The position numbers were made by a program, and so were the translations under genes. Shown here piece after piece: positions 1 to 5,827 of a stretch of DNA of 7,450 bases. This DNA is from CAG-1000 sp964345385 (lineage in GTDB: Bacteria > Bacillota_I > Bacilli_A > RF39 > UBA660). Positions within the stretch are counted from its first letter, which is position 1. Each line of letters begins with the position of its first letter. Under the pieces are notes generated by a model that saw nothing but the letters and a program-made list of their open reading frames with translations, was not told the origin of the DNA and ran no database searches. The stretch is taken from assembly GCA_964345385.1 (NCBI GenBank), contig CAYFQM010000030.1, positions 1 to 7,450 of the forward strand, written 5' to 3'.

Positions 1-1050
1 AATGTACCTTTATTTCAAAGACCTCAACATATATCTAACAATTTATCTAAAAATAAATGCTTAGTTTTATATGAGGTAACAACAATGACTGATAATGTTA
101 AAACTATAAAAAAACTTCAAGATAATTTTTATTTAATTAATTATAATAATAAAGCACTTAATAAAATTCTTATGAAAGAATTAAGTAAAATAACTAAGCC
201 TAAATATATACAGCTTTATTCAACAGATTGGAAATTAAGTGTACAAAATATTGAAGATTATATTAATTCTGGATATAAATTCATTTATGAATATATAGAT
301 CATTTATCTCCGGAGCTTGCTGGAACTAAAGACTTACCACAAAATATTATTGATAAATATAAATACGCAATGAAAAACAAAGATGTTTATGTCGTTGTTA
401 CAGCAGATGAACTTAAAAAAGATGTAATAGAAAAAAGAGGTAAGACTAATTTAATTGAGTCAAATAATGGGGTTGATTATAATTTTATAATAGATAGAAA
501 AGAAAAATATAAATTAGAAAAAGAGTTTTTGGATATTATTAATAATGGTAAGATTAATCTTTGTTATTATGGAGCACTTGCTAAATGGTTTGACTATGAT
601 TTAATTAAAAAAATAGCTAAAAGTGATAAATATAATATTATTTTATTTGGAATTAAATATGATGAAGCATATGATGAAAATATTAAGGATGAAAAAAACA
701 TTTATTTTATGGGACCAAGAGATTATAAAGTACTTAAATATTATGCTGATAAATGTGATATTTTATCTATTCCATTTTTAATTAATGATATTACTAAATC
801 AACGTCACCAGTTAAAGTATTTGAATATATGGCTCTACATAAACCTATTATTACAACTGAAATGAATGAATGTAAAAAATATAAATCAGTTATAATTTGT
901 AATCATAAAAATATCTTTGAAAAATTAGAAGAGGCATATAATAAAAAGAATGATAAAAGTTATATTGCACTTCTTGATAAAGAAGCAAAAGAAAATGATT
1001 GGTTTTATAAAGCTAAAGCAATTATTGATGTAATAAAAAAGGACGAATAA
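1..1050 (+). CDS. Glycosyltransferase, GT4-like (5' end outside window)
   Basis: This is probably a sugar transferase that uses a nucleotide-sugar donor for a surface polysaccharide or glycolipid; the substrate cannot be told. The frame is open from the first base, giving about 349 residues before TAA. The first codons encode PLFQRPQHI, an N-terminal motif typical of one group of bacterial glycosyltransferases, so the ATG at 85 is internal although a GAGG at 73-76 precedes it. Further on come VVVTADEL and an NGVDYNFI linker (near residues 130-165), typical of the hinge between the two Rossmann domains. The C-terminal domain has YYGALAKWFD, then a SPVKVFEYMALHKPIITT donor-binding stretch (about 805-861), the usual place of the E-x7-E-like motif of GT4 enzymes. 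I see no signal peptide or membrane segment in the visible part. The gene converges on mgtE. The family call is fairly firm; the specific role is unknown. Confidence 0.8.
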   Translation, partial: NVPLFQRPQHISNNLSKNKCLVLYEVTTMTDNVKTIKKLQDNFYLINYNNKALNKILMKELSKITKPKYIQLYSTDWKLSVQNIEDYINSGYKFIYEYIDHLSPELAGTKDLPQNIIDKYKYAMKNKDVYVVVTADELKKDVIEKRGKTNLIESNNGVDYNFIIDRKEKYKLEKEFLDIINNGKINLCYYGALAKWFDYDLIKKIAKSDKYNIILFGIKYDEAYDENIKDEKNIYFMGPRDYKVLKYYADKCDILSIPFLINDITKSTSPVKVFEYMALHKPIITTEMNECKKYKSVIICNHKNIFEKLEEAYNKKNDKSYIALLDKEAKENDWFYKAKAIIDVIKKDE

Positions 1051-1061
1051 TATCAATAATA

Positions 1062-1089
1062 AAAAAATATATCATTTGATATATTTTTT
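1062..1089. terminator. Bidirectional terminator between glycosyltransferase gene and mgtE
   Basis: A perfect 12-bp stem (1062-1073 with 1078-1089) closes on a four-base ATTT loop. One arm ends in six T on the plus strand, and the other begins with a run of A that reads as T on the minus strand, so it can end both converging transcripts. The stop codon of mgtE (complement of 1088-1090) lies partly inside the stem. The stem is almost all A-T, so its strength is uncertain. Confidence 0.65.
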
Positions 1090-2419
1090 AAATGCCTAAA
1101 ATAGATGTTGCTATTTTAAAATAAATAAGTAGTGAGAAAGCATCAACTATTGTTGTAATAAATGGGCTTGCCATTACAGCAGGGTCGAATCCTATTTTTT
1201 TAGCTAAAATAGGTAAAGATGAACCTATAAGTTTTGCTATAATAACAGTTAGTAATAGTGTTATGCATACTATTAAAGCTACTGTAAGAGCTACTTTATC
1301 TATTAATAATAATTTAATAAAGTTGCAAATAGCTAATGTTAATCCCACTAAAATAGATACTTTAAACTCTTTAAATACTACTTTTAACAATTCTTTAAAT
1401 TCTATTTCATTTAATGAAATGCCTCTTATAATAGTAGCACTTGCTTGACCACCAGCGTTTCCTCCAGTATCCATAAGCATAGGTATAAAAGAAGTAAGTA
1501 TTACATAAGAACTTAATGCTAGTTCATAATGCTGTATTATTTTACCAGTAAAAGTAGCTGATATCATTAATAGTAATAACCAAGGGATTCTAGACTTCCA
1601 TATTTCTATAGTAGATAATTTAAAATAACTTTTTTCAGTAGGTACAATAGCAGCCATCTTTTCAATATCTTCAGTTGTTTCTTCTTCAATAATATCAACT
1701 ATATCATCAATAGTAATAATACCAACTAGTCTATATTCAGAGTCTACTACTGGAATAGAAGTAATATCATATTCTTGTATTATTCTAGCTACTTCTTCTT
1801 GATCAGTAGATGTAGTAACTGATATAACTTCTTCATTCATTATTTCATGAATTTTTATGTTTTCATCATGAATAATTAAATCTGTTAATAATACAGTTCC
1901 TATTAGTTTCTCTCTTTTATCAGTTACAAAATAAGTACTTATACTTTCTATTTCTTCATATTCTTTTCTAATTTTAGAAATAGCATCTTTAATAGTAATA
2001 TTTTCTTTTAAATCTAAATATTCAACGCTCATTATAGATCCAGCACTATCATCTGCATATTGTAACAAGTGATTAATATTTGCTCTTTGTTCTTTATCTA
2101 TTTTAGATAGTAGTCTATTTACTACTATAGCGCTCATTTCATCAAATAAATCAGCTGCATCATCAGAATACATATCATTAATAATATTAATTGCTTCATT
2201 ATCAGTTAATAAATCAATTAGTTGCATTTGAGTATCAGTTTCTAAACTACTAAATACATCAGCTTGAAGATCTTTATTTAATAATCTAAATATTTTTACT
2301 TGTTCTTCTTTATTCAATTCTTCTAATATATTAGCAATATCATGTTCATTAAAAGTATTGATTTCTTGTTTTATTTGAATGTAATCTTTGTTTTCTATTA
2401 AATTTCTTATATTATCCAT
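1088..2419 (-). CDS. mgtE: Magnesium transporter/channel MgtE
   Basis: This is a Mg2+-gated Mg2+ channel of the cytoplasmic membrane, complete at 443 residues, the usual family length. Residues 1-130 form the helical MgtE N domain, including SDDAADLFDEM (85-95) and YADDSAGSIM (121-130). Two CBS domains follow at about 137-192 and 196-252 (SIPVVD, LVGIITIDDIVD), then a connecting helix rich in acidic residues. The membrane domain runs from about 277 to 440 with five predicted helices. It contains PMLMDTGGNAGGQ (313-325), the family signature, and FDPAVMASPFITTIVDAF (411-428); by family homology D426 corresponds to the pore aspartate that binds Mg2+. In the family, intracellular Mg2+ binding between the N and CBS domains closes the channel. 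The start is set by an SD reading GGAGG on the minus strand at 2426-2430. There is no room for an M-box Mg2+ riboswitch in the short upstream gap, so control is likely mainly at the protein level. Confidence 0.97.
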   Translation of the reverse strand: MDNIRNLIENKDYIQIKQEINTFNEHDIANILEELNKEEQVKIFRLLNKDLQADVFSSLETDTQMQLIDLLTDNEAINIINDMYSDDAADLFDEMSAIVVNRLLSKIDKEQRANINHLLQYADDSAGSIMSVEYLDLKENITIKDAISKIRKEYEEIESISTYFVTDKREKLIGTVLLTDLIIHDENIKIHEIMNEEVISVTTSTDQEEVARIIQEYDITSIPVVDSEYRLVGIITIDDIVDIIEEETTEDIEKMAAIVPTEKSYFKLSTIEIWKSRIPWLLLLMISATFTGKIIQHYELALSSYVILTSFIPMLMDTGGNAGGQASATIIRGISLNEIEFKELLKVVFKEFKVSILVGLTLAICNFIKLLLIDKVALTVALIVCITLLLTVIIAKLIGSSLPILAKKIGFDPAVMASPFITTIVDAFSLLIYFKIATSILGI

Positions 2420-2443
2420 TTTCTTCCTCCTTAAATCTTTTAG

Positions 2444-2452
2444 ATTATATCA
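2444..2452 (-). promoter_or_regulatory. mgtE promoter, extended -10
   Basis: Read on the minus strand, the sequence is TGATATAAT: a perfect TATAAT (2449 down to 2444) preceded by the TGn extension. The -35 region (around 2467-2472, TAGCAT) is a poor match. The predicted start is near 2437, giving a leader of about 18 nt that holds little more than the Shine-Dalgarno sequence. Confidence 0.6.
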
Positions 2453-2467
2453 TAAATATTTTAAATA

Positions 2468-2476
2468 TGCTATAAT
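2468..2476 (+). promoter_or_regulatory. uppS promoter, extended -10
   Basis: TGCTATAAT is a perfect extended -10 element. The -35 position (about 2448-2453, TATCAT) is weak and overlaps the -10 of the divergent mgtE promoter. The predicted start is near 2483, exactly where the GGAGG ribosome-binding site begins, so the leader would be only about 9 nt. Confidence 0.6.
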
Positions 2477-2491
2477 TTATTTGGAGGAAAA

Positions 2492-3187
2492 ATGAATAAA
2501 ATACCAACTCATGTAGCAATTATAATGGATGGTAATGGACGCTGGGCTACAAGGCAAAATAAAGAAAGAACATTTGGGCATTTAAATGGATATAAAACTT
2601 TAAAGAAAACAGCTCTTCATATATTTAATCAAGGAGTTAAGTATTTAAGTGTATTTGCTTTTTCAACCGAAAACTTTCAAAGAGAAAAAAGTGAAGTAGA
2701 TTATTTAATGAATTTATTTTTAACTGGGTTTGAAAAAGATACTTCGTTTTTCTTAAAACATGATGTTAAAGTAGTTTTTTCTGGGACTCGTTATCCATTA
2801 GAAGATAAAGTATGGAATGCAATGAAAAAGTTAGAAAAAGAAACTAAGCATTGTAAAAGTGGAGTATTAAATATATGCCTTAATTATGGAGGACAACTTG
2901 AAATAGTAGATGCTACTAAAAAAATAGTTAAATTGGTTTTAGATAATAAACTTAATATAGAAGATATTAATCCAAAAACATATTATAATTATTTATATAA
3001 TGATTTACCTGAAGTTGATTTAATGATTAGAACTTCTGGTGAATTAAGAATAAGTAATTTTATGTTATATTCTATTTCATATGCTGAATTATATTTTACA
3101 AAGGTATGTTTTCCAGACTTTGATTCTAAAGAATTTGATAAAGCATTACTATCATATCAAAATAGAAATATAACTAAAGGAAAATAA
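2492..3187 (+). CDS. uppS: Undecaprenyl diphosphate synthase (cis-prenyltransferase)
   Basis: It condenses farnesyl diphosphate with isopentenyl diphosphates in cis to make undecaprenyl diphosphate, the lipid carrier for peptidoglycan and other surface polymers, at the membrane surface. The protein has 231 residues, slightly short of the usual 240-255. Seen in order: HVAIIMDGNGRWA (7-19) with the catalytic aspartate D13, GH at 29-30, FAFSTENF (55-62), NYGG (131-134), DLMIRTSGELRISNF (176-190) with the diphosphate-binding arginines, and E199 in YAELYF, the position of the conserved Mg2+-binding glutamate. The tryptophan usual after the SxEN motif is phenylalanine here, a mild change. The start is supported by GGAGG at 2483-2487, spaced only 4 nt from the ATG, and by the normal family N-terminus. 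In many bacteria uppS sits beside frr, cdsA and dxr; here it lies between mgtE and ireB. Confidence 0.96.
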   Translation: MNKIPTHVAIIMDGNGRWATRQNKERTFGHLNGYKTLKKTALHIFNQGVKYLSVFAFSTENFQREKSEVDYLMNLFLTGFEKDTSFFLKHDVKVVFSGTRYPLEDKVWNAMKKLEKETKHCKSGVLNICLNYGGQLEIVDATKKIVKLVLDNKLNIEDINPKTYYNYLYNDLPEVDLMIRTSGELRISNFMLYSISYAELYFTKVCFPDFDSKEFDKALLSYQNRNITKGK

Positions 3188-3199
3188 TTTTCATTTTTT
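3180..3199 (+). terminator. Possible weak terminator after uppS
   Basis: A short palindrome, GAAAATAATTTTC (3180-3192), contains the uppS stop TAA in its centre and is followed by ATTTTTT. As RNA it would form a 5-bp stem with a 3-nt loop, which is weak; some read-through into ireB is likely if it works at all. Confidence 0.3.
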
Positions 3200-3216
3200 A
3201 TTTATTGTGTTAAAAT
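3188..3216 (+). promoter_or_regulatory. Promoter of the ireB-ruvX-UPF0473-mltG cluster
   Basis: TAAAAT at 3211-3216 is preceded by TG at 3208-3209 (extended -10). TTTTCA at 3188-3193 sits exactly 17 nt upstream and matches the -35 consensus at four of six positions. The predicted start is near 3223, giving a leader of about 19 nt. Confidence 0.55.
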
Positions 3217-3227
3217 ATATATAGAAA

Positions 3228-3237
3228 AGGAAGTGAT
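3228..3237 (+). promoter_or_regulatory. Ribosome-binding site that decides the ireB start
   Basis: AGGAAGTGAT differs at one base from a full Shine-Dalgarno sequence (AGGAGGTGAT). The in-frame GTG at 3233 lies inside it and so cannot be the start it serves; the ATG at 3242 is at correct spacing. Confidence 0.75.
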
Positions 3238-3241
3238 TTAT

Positions 3242-3487
3242 ATGAGTGATGAAACTACAATAGTAGATACTGGCGCAATAGTAAACAGTAATATTAAAAG
3301 AACCTTACTTAGTATATGTGAAGATTTAGAAGATAGAGGATATAATCCTGTAAAACAAATAGTTGCATATTTAGTAAGTGGAGATCCAGGATATATTTCT
3401 AGTTATAAAGAATGTAGAAATAGAATATTAGAATTTGAAAAAGAAGAAATATTAGAGACAATGTTAATTGGATTTTTAAATAAATGA
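3242..3487 (+). CDS. ireB: IreB family regulatory phosphoprotein (UPF0297, YrzL)
   Basis: This is a small cytosolic protein of 81 residues. In Enterococcus faecalis, IreB is phosphorylated on N-terminal threonines by the PASTA-domain kinase IreK and negatively affects cephalosporin resistance, a cell-wall stress trait; its biochemical action is unknown. The family core is clear: a GYNPVKQIVAYLVSGDPGYI block (residues about 34-53 from the ATG), then an acidic/basic C-terminal helix. The N-terminus MSDETTIVDT offers threonines at 5, 6 and 10; the DET context resembles the phosphorylated region of the enterococcal protein, which is an inference. A GTG three codons upstream, at 3233, is rejected as start because it lies inside the ribosome-binding site. 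The gene ends in ATGA, sharing four bases with the start of ruvX, so the two are probably translationally coupled. No kinase or phosphatase partner lies in this window. Confidence 0.93.
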   Translation: MSDETTIVDTGAIVNSNIKRTLLSICEDLEDRGYNPVKQIVAYLVSGDPGYISSYKECRNRILEFEKEEILETMLIGFLNK

Positions 3488-3903
3488 TATATTTGGGTCT
3501 TGATTTAGGAAGTAAAACATTAGGTTTATCTATAAGTGATAAATCTGGTTTAATTGCAACTCCTTTAGAGGTAGTTAAATATAATAACTATGAAGAGTTA
3601 TTAAATATGTTAGAAAAAATAGTACTAGAAAAAAAAGTAGATGTTTTTGTGTTAGGAAATCCAATTAATTTAAGTGGAAAAGAATCTATAAGAAGTAAAA
3701 TTTCTTTAGAATTTAAAGATATACTTATTCAAAGATTTAATAAAGAAGTAATAATGCAAGATGAAAGGTTTAGTACTATTGAAGCAGAAAGAATATTAAT
3801 TGATAGTAATATAAGTAGAAAAAAAAGAAAAGAAGTTGTTGATAAAATGGCATCATGTATAATCTTGCAATCATATTTAGATAGGAGAAATAATGGCACG
3901 TAA
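3484..3903 (+). CDS. ruvX: Putative pre-16S rRNA nuclease / Holliday junction resolvase RuvX (YqgF)
   Basis: This RNase H-fold nuclease of 139 residues has the usual family length. YqgF/RuvX proteins have been linked both to Holliday-junction cleavage and to maturation of the 16S rRNA 5' end; sequence cannot decide between these. The acidic active-site positions are present: D7 in YLGLDLGSKTLG, D93-E94 in MQDERFSTIEAER, and D120 in KEVVDKMAS. The SRKKRK basic stretch (111-116) and the ILQSYLD C-terminus are also typical. The GxP loop reads GNP (58-60), where many relatives have GLP or GFP. The start codon overlaps the ireB stop (ATGA) and has only a weak Shine-Dalgarno-like TTGGAT upstream, consistent with coupled translation. 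The last 11 bases overlap the next gene. Confidence 0.93.
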   Translation: MIYLGLDLGSKTLGLSISDKSGLIATPLEVVKYNNYEELLNMLEKIVLEKKVDVFVLGNPINLSGKESIRSKISLEFKDILIQRFNKEVIMQDERFSTIEAERILIDSNISRKKRKEVVDKMASCIILQSYLDRRNNGT

Positions 3904-4153
3904 TACATTTTGTTTAAAAGATAAAAATGGTAAAAAAACAACATATAGAATACTTTTAAATATAGAATCTAATGTTAACAATAATAATTATGTTATATAT
4001 ACTGATGAAGCTAAAAACAAAGATGGTAAAGTAAAAGCTTATTGTAAAAGTTATACGTTAAGTCCTGCTGGAAATATGACAAAATTAAAATCAGTATCTT
4101 CAGAAAAAGAATTTGATTTTTTAAAAAATATATTAGATTCACTTCAAGAATAG
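3893..4153 (+). CDS. UPF0473 / DUF1292 family protein (YrzB-like)
   Basis: This small protein of 86 residues has no known biochemical function. It matches the DUF1292 pattern: a short N-terminal strand ending in KDKNGKKTTYRIL, then NNNYVIYTDEAKNKDGK (35-51), YCKSYTL, and a final helix with SSEKEFDFLKNIL. No membrane segment or catalytic motif is visible. The identification also rests on context, since this family usually sits directly after ruvX and near ireB in Bacillota. The start is supported by AGGAGA at 3883-3888, inside the end of ruvX. Its TAG stop (4151-4153) lies at the edge of the mltG ribosome-binding site, so translation of the two is probably coupled. Confidence 0.85.
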   Translation: MARNTFCLKDKNGKKTTYRILLNIESNVNNNNYVIYTDEAKNKDGKVKAYCKSYTLSPAGNMTKLKSVSSEKEFDFLKNILDSLQE

Positions 4154-4162
4154 GAGAAAAAA

Positions 4163-5224
4163 ATGAAAAAAGAATTTAAAATAGCTATTATAATAGCACT
4201 AGTGTTTAGTATGCTATTTTTATTATTTATGTTTTTAACTTCACCAGTTAGTAGAAAAGATAAAAGTGTTACTTTTATAGTTAATGAAGGAGAAACTTTT
4301 AGTGTAATAGGTGAAAGATTAAAAGAAGAAGGTTTAATTAGAAGTAATTTTTTTTATAAAATCTATATTAAATTAAATAAACCCACTGGTTTAGAAAAAG
4401 GAACTTATTATTTGAATAAAAACATGAGTTTAAAAAAAGTGGTTAAAACTTTAAGTGAACGAAGCATTACAATAGGAGAAACAATAAACATTACTTTTGT
4501 AGAAGGTAAAACTATGAGATATTATATTAAAGTTATAAACGAAAACTTTGGTATAACAGAAGAAGAAATTCTTTTCTTATTAAAAGATGAAGAGTATTTG
4601 GATAGTTTAATTAATAAATATTGGTTCTTAACAGATGAAATAAAAAATAGTGATATATATTATTCATTAGAAGGATATTTATTTCCTGATACATATAATT
4701 TTTATAAAGATAGTTCTTTAAAAGAAATATTTGAAATTATACTTAATAATACTGATAATAAGTTATCTATATATAAAGATAAAATTAATGAAAGTAATTT
4801 AACTGTTCATGAAATATTAACTCTTTCTTCAATAGTAGAAGCTGAAGCTAAAACTTTTGAAGATAGAAAAAAAGTAGCTAGTGTATTTTTTAATAGATTG
4901 AATATAAAAGAAAGATTAGGAAGTGATGTAACTACATATTATGCTGAAAAGTTAGAATTATGGAGTAGAGACTTAAAAATAAGTGAGCTTAACTCTTGTA
5001 ATCAATATAATACTAGAAGCTCTTGTATGGCTGGAAAACTTCCAGTTTCTGCGATATGTAATCCATCTCTTGAATCTATATTATCTGTAATTGAAAAAGA
5101 AGAAAGTAACTATTTATATTTTGTTTCAGATAAAAATAGTAAGTTATATTTTAATACAAATGAAAGTGACCATAATAGGACAATAAATAGATTAAAAAAA
5201 GAAGGATTATGGTTTGAATATTAA
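4163..5224 (+). CDS. mltG: Endolytic murein transglycosylase MltG (YceG-like)
   Basis: This is a membrane-anchored lytic transglycosylase that cleaves inside nascent glycan strands and is thought to release or end peptidoglycan chains. The protein has 353 residues, a normal length. It has a short basic cytoplasmic start (MKKEFK), one membrane helix (about 7-26), then an extracellular part. A LysM-like region follows at about 36-100 (VNEGETFSVIGERLKEEGLI). The YceG core includes LEGYLFPDTY (169-178) and SSIVEAEAK (222-230); E226 corresponds to the catalytic glutamate of the family. Later come VASVFFNRL (238-246), QYNTR (281-285), LPVSAICNPSL (293-303), YLYFVSD (317-323) and the HNRT motif near 337-340. 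The loop with C279 and C288 is less usual. It is the last gene of the tight cluster started at ireB, 9 nt after the UPF0473 gene, with AGGAGA at 4152-4157 as ribosome-binding site. Confidence 0.95.
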   Translation: MKKEFKIAIIIALVFSMLFLLFMFLTSPVSRKDKSVTFIVNEGETFSVIGERLKEEGLIRSNFFYKIYIKLNKPTGLEKGTYYLNKNMSLKKVVKTLSERSITIGETINITFVEGKTMRYYIKVINENFGITEEEILFLLKDEEYLDSLINKYWFLTDEIKNSDIYYSLEGYLFPDTYNFYKDSSLKEIFEIILNNTDNKLSIYKDKINESNLTVHEILTLSSIVEAEAKTFEDRKKVASVFFNRLNIKERLGSDVTTYYAEKLELWSRDLKISELNSCNQYNTRSSCMAGKLPVSAICNPSLESILSVIEKEESNYLYFVSDKNSKLYFNTNESDHNRTINRLKKEGLWFEY

Positions 5225-5251
5225 TAAAAAAACAGCTTTTTTGGTTATTAA
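5221..5251 (+). terminator. Probable hairpin terminator after mltG
   Basis: TTAATAA (5221-5227) pairs with TTATTAA (5245-5251), and inside this an A-run (5228-5232) faces a T-run (5238-5242), with a GG bulge. The mltG stop TAA lies in the left arm. There is no U-tract after the outer stem. The T-run that could act is part of the inner stem, so strength is doubtful. Confidence 0.4.
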
Positions 5252-5269
5252 AAACGCCATTTAATTATC

Positions 5270-5298
5270 TTGACAATAGGTATCTGTTATGGTATGAT
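5270..5298 (+). promoter_or_regulatory. Strong sigma-A-type promoter of greA(-tig)
   Basis: A perfect TTGACA (5270-5275), a 17-nt spacer and TATGAT (5293-5298) with TG at 5290-5291 as extended -10 make this a near-consensus promoter. The predicted start is near 5305, with a leader of about 25 nt and AAAGGAG at 5314-5320 before the greA ATG. A direct repeat GGTAT (5279-5283 and 5291-5295) falls in the spacer and -10. Confidence 0.85.
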
Positions 5299-5329
5299 TT
5301 AATACATGCAAAGAAAGGAGTATACATAA

Positions 5330-5800
5330 ATGAAAAAGAAAGAAGTTTTTCTTACTTTAGAGGGTAAAAAAGACCTTGAGAAAGAACTATTATTTTTAAA
5401 AACAACAAAAAGAGAAGAAATAACTCAAACTTTAAAAGAAGCTAGAGCTATGGGTGATTTGAGTGAAAATGCCGAATATGATCAAGCAAGAGAAGATCAA
5501 GCGAATCTAGAGCAAAAAATCGCTGAAATAGAATATATATTAGAAAATGCAACTATAGTTAAAGAAGCTATTAATGATGGTAAAGTAAATATAGGTTGTG
5601 AAGTAGAATTAAAATATGATGATGGTAATGATGTAGAAACATATACTATAGTTGGGAGTCAAGAGGCAGATCCATTTAATAATAAAATATCAAATGAATC
5701 TCCAATTGCAGCAGCTATATTAGGTAAAAAAGTAGGAGATACTGTTGAAGTAACTTCTCCAGATGGTTTATATAAAGTAAATATAGTAAGGATAAATTAA
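5330..5800 (+). CDS. greA: Transcription elongation factor GreA
   Basis: It binds the secondary channel of RNA polymerase and stimulates cleavage of backtracked transcripts so that stalled complexes can resume. The protein has 156 residues, the standard length. Residues 1-75 form the antiparallel coiled coil; the tip carries ARAMGDLSENAEYDQARE (38-55), with the acidic D43 and E46 that position the catalytic metal. Residues about 80-156 form the FKBP-like globular domain, with NIGCEVELKY, SNESPIAAAILGKKVGDTVEV and a C-terminal YKVNIVRI strand. The start is supported by AAAGGAG nine bases upstream. The gene has its own strong promoter after mltG. Its stop codon is in the loop of a hairpin that precedes tig. 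In Bacillus greA also lies downstream of mltG, but further genes separate the two. Confidence 0.97.
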   Translation: MKKKEVFLTLEGKKDLEKELLFLKTTKREEITQTLKEARAMGDLSENAEYDQAREDQANLEQKIAEIEYILENATIVKEAINDGKVNIGCEVELKYDDGNDVETYTIVGSQEADPFNNKISNESPIAAAILGKKVGDTVEVTSPDGLYKVNIVRIN

Positions 5801-5811
5801 TTATCCTTTTT
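5788..5811 (+). terminator. Intrinsic terminator or attenuator between greA and tig
   Basis: AAGGATAA (5788-5795) pairs perfectly with TTATCCTT (5801-5808), with loop ATTAA containing the greA TAA stop, and the T-run continues to 5811. tig starts only 17 bases later and I see no convincing promoter between, so this may be a partial terminator that lowers tig relative to greA, or tig has a promoter inside greA. Confidence 0.55.
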
Positions 5812-5815
5812 AATA

Positions 5816-5824
5816 GAGGAGGAA
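5816..5824 (+). promoter_or_regulatory. Strong ribosome-binding site of tig
   Basis: GAGGAGGAA is a full Shine-Dalgarno match ending 3 nt before the ATG at 5828. Together with the in-frame TAA at 5798-5800 and no start codon between, it fixes the short N-terminus of trigger factor. Confidence 0.8.
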
Positions 5825-5827
5825 TAT

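Noticed and set aside
1263..1448. Open frame on the plus strand, 61 codons
   Set aside because: It lies wholly antisense to the membrane domain of mgtE, has no ribosome-binding site or promoter, and its protein resembles nothing I recognise.
3542..3670. GNP instead of GLP/GFP in RuvX as a possible loss of function
   Set aside because: The middle residue of this loop varies within the family and the active-site acidic residues are all present.
3729..3944. Open frame on the minus strand, 71 codons
   Set aside because: It is antisense to ruvX and the UPF0473 gene; the hydrophobic product follows from reading lysine- and asparagine-rich codons in reverse.
5225..5269. Possible riboswitch or small RNA before greA
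   Set aside because: The stretch lies upstream of the greA promoter and is explained by the hairpin after mltG; it has no further structure I can support.
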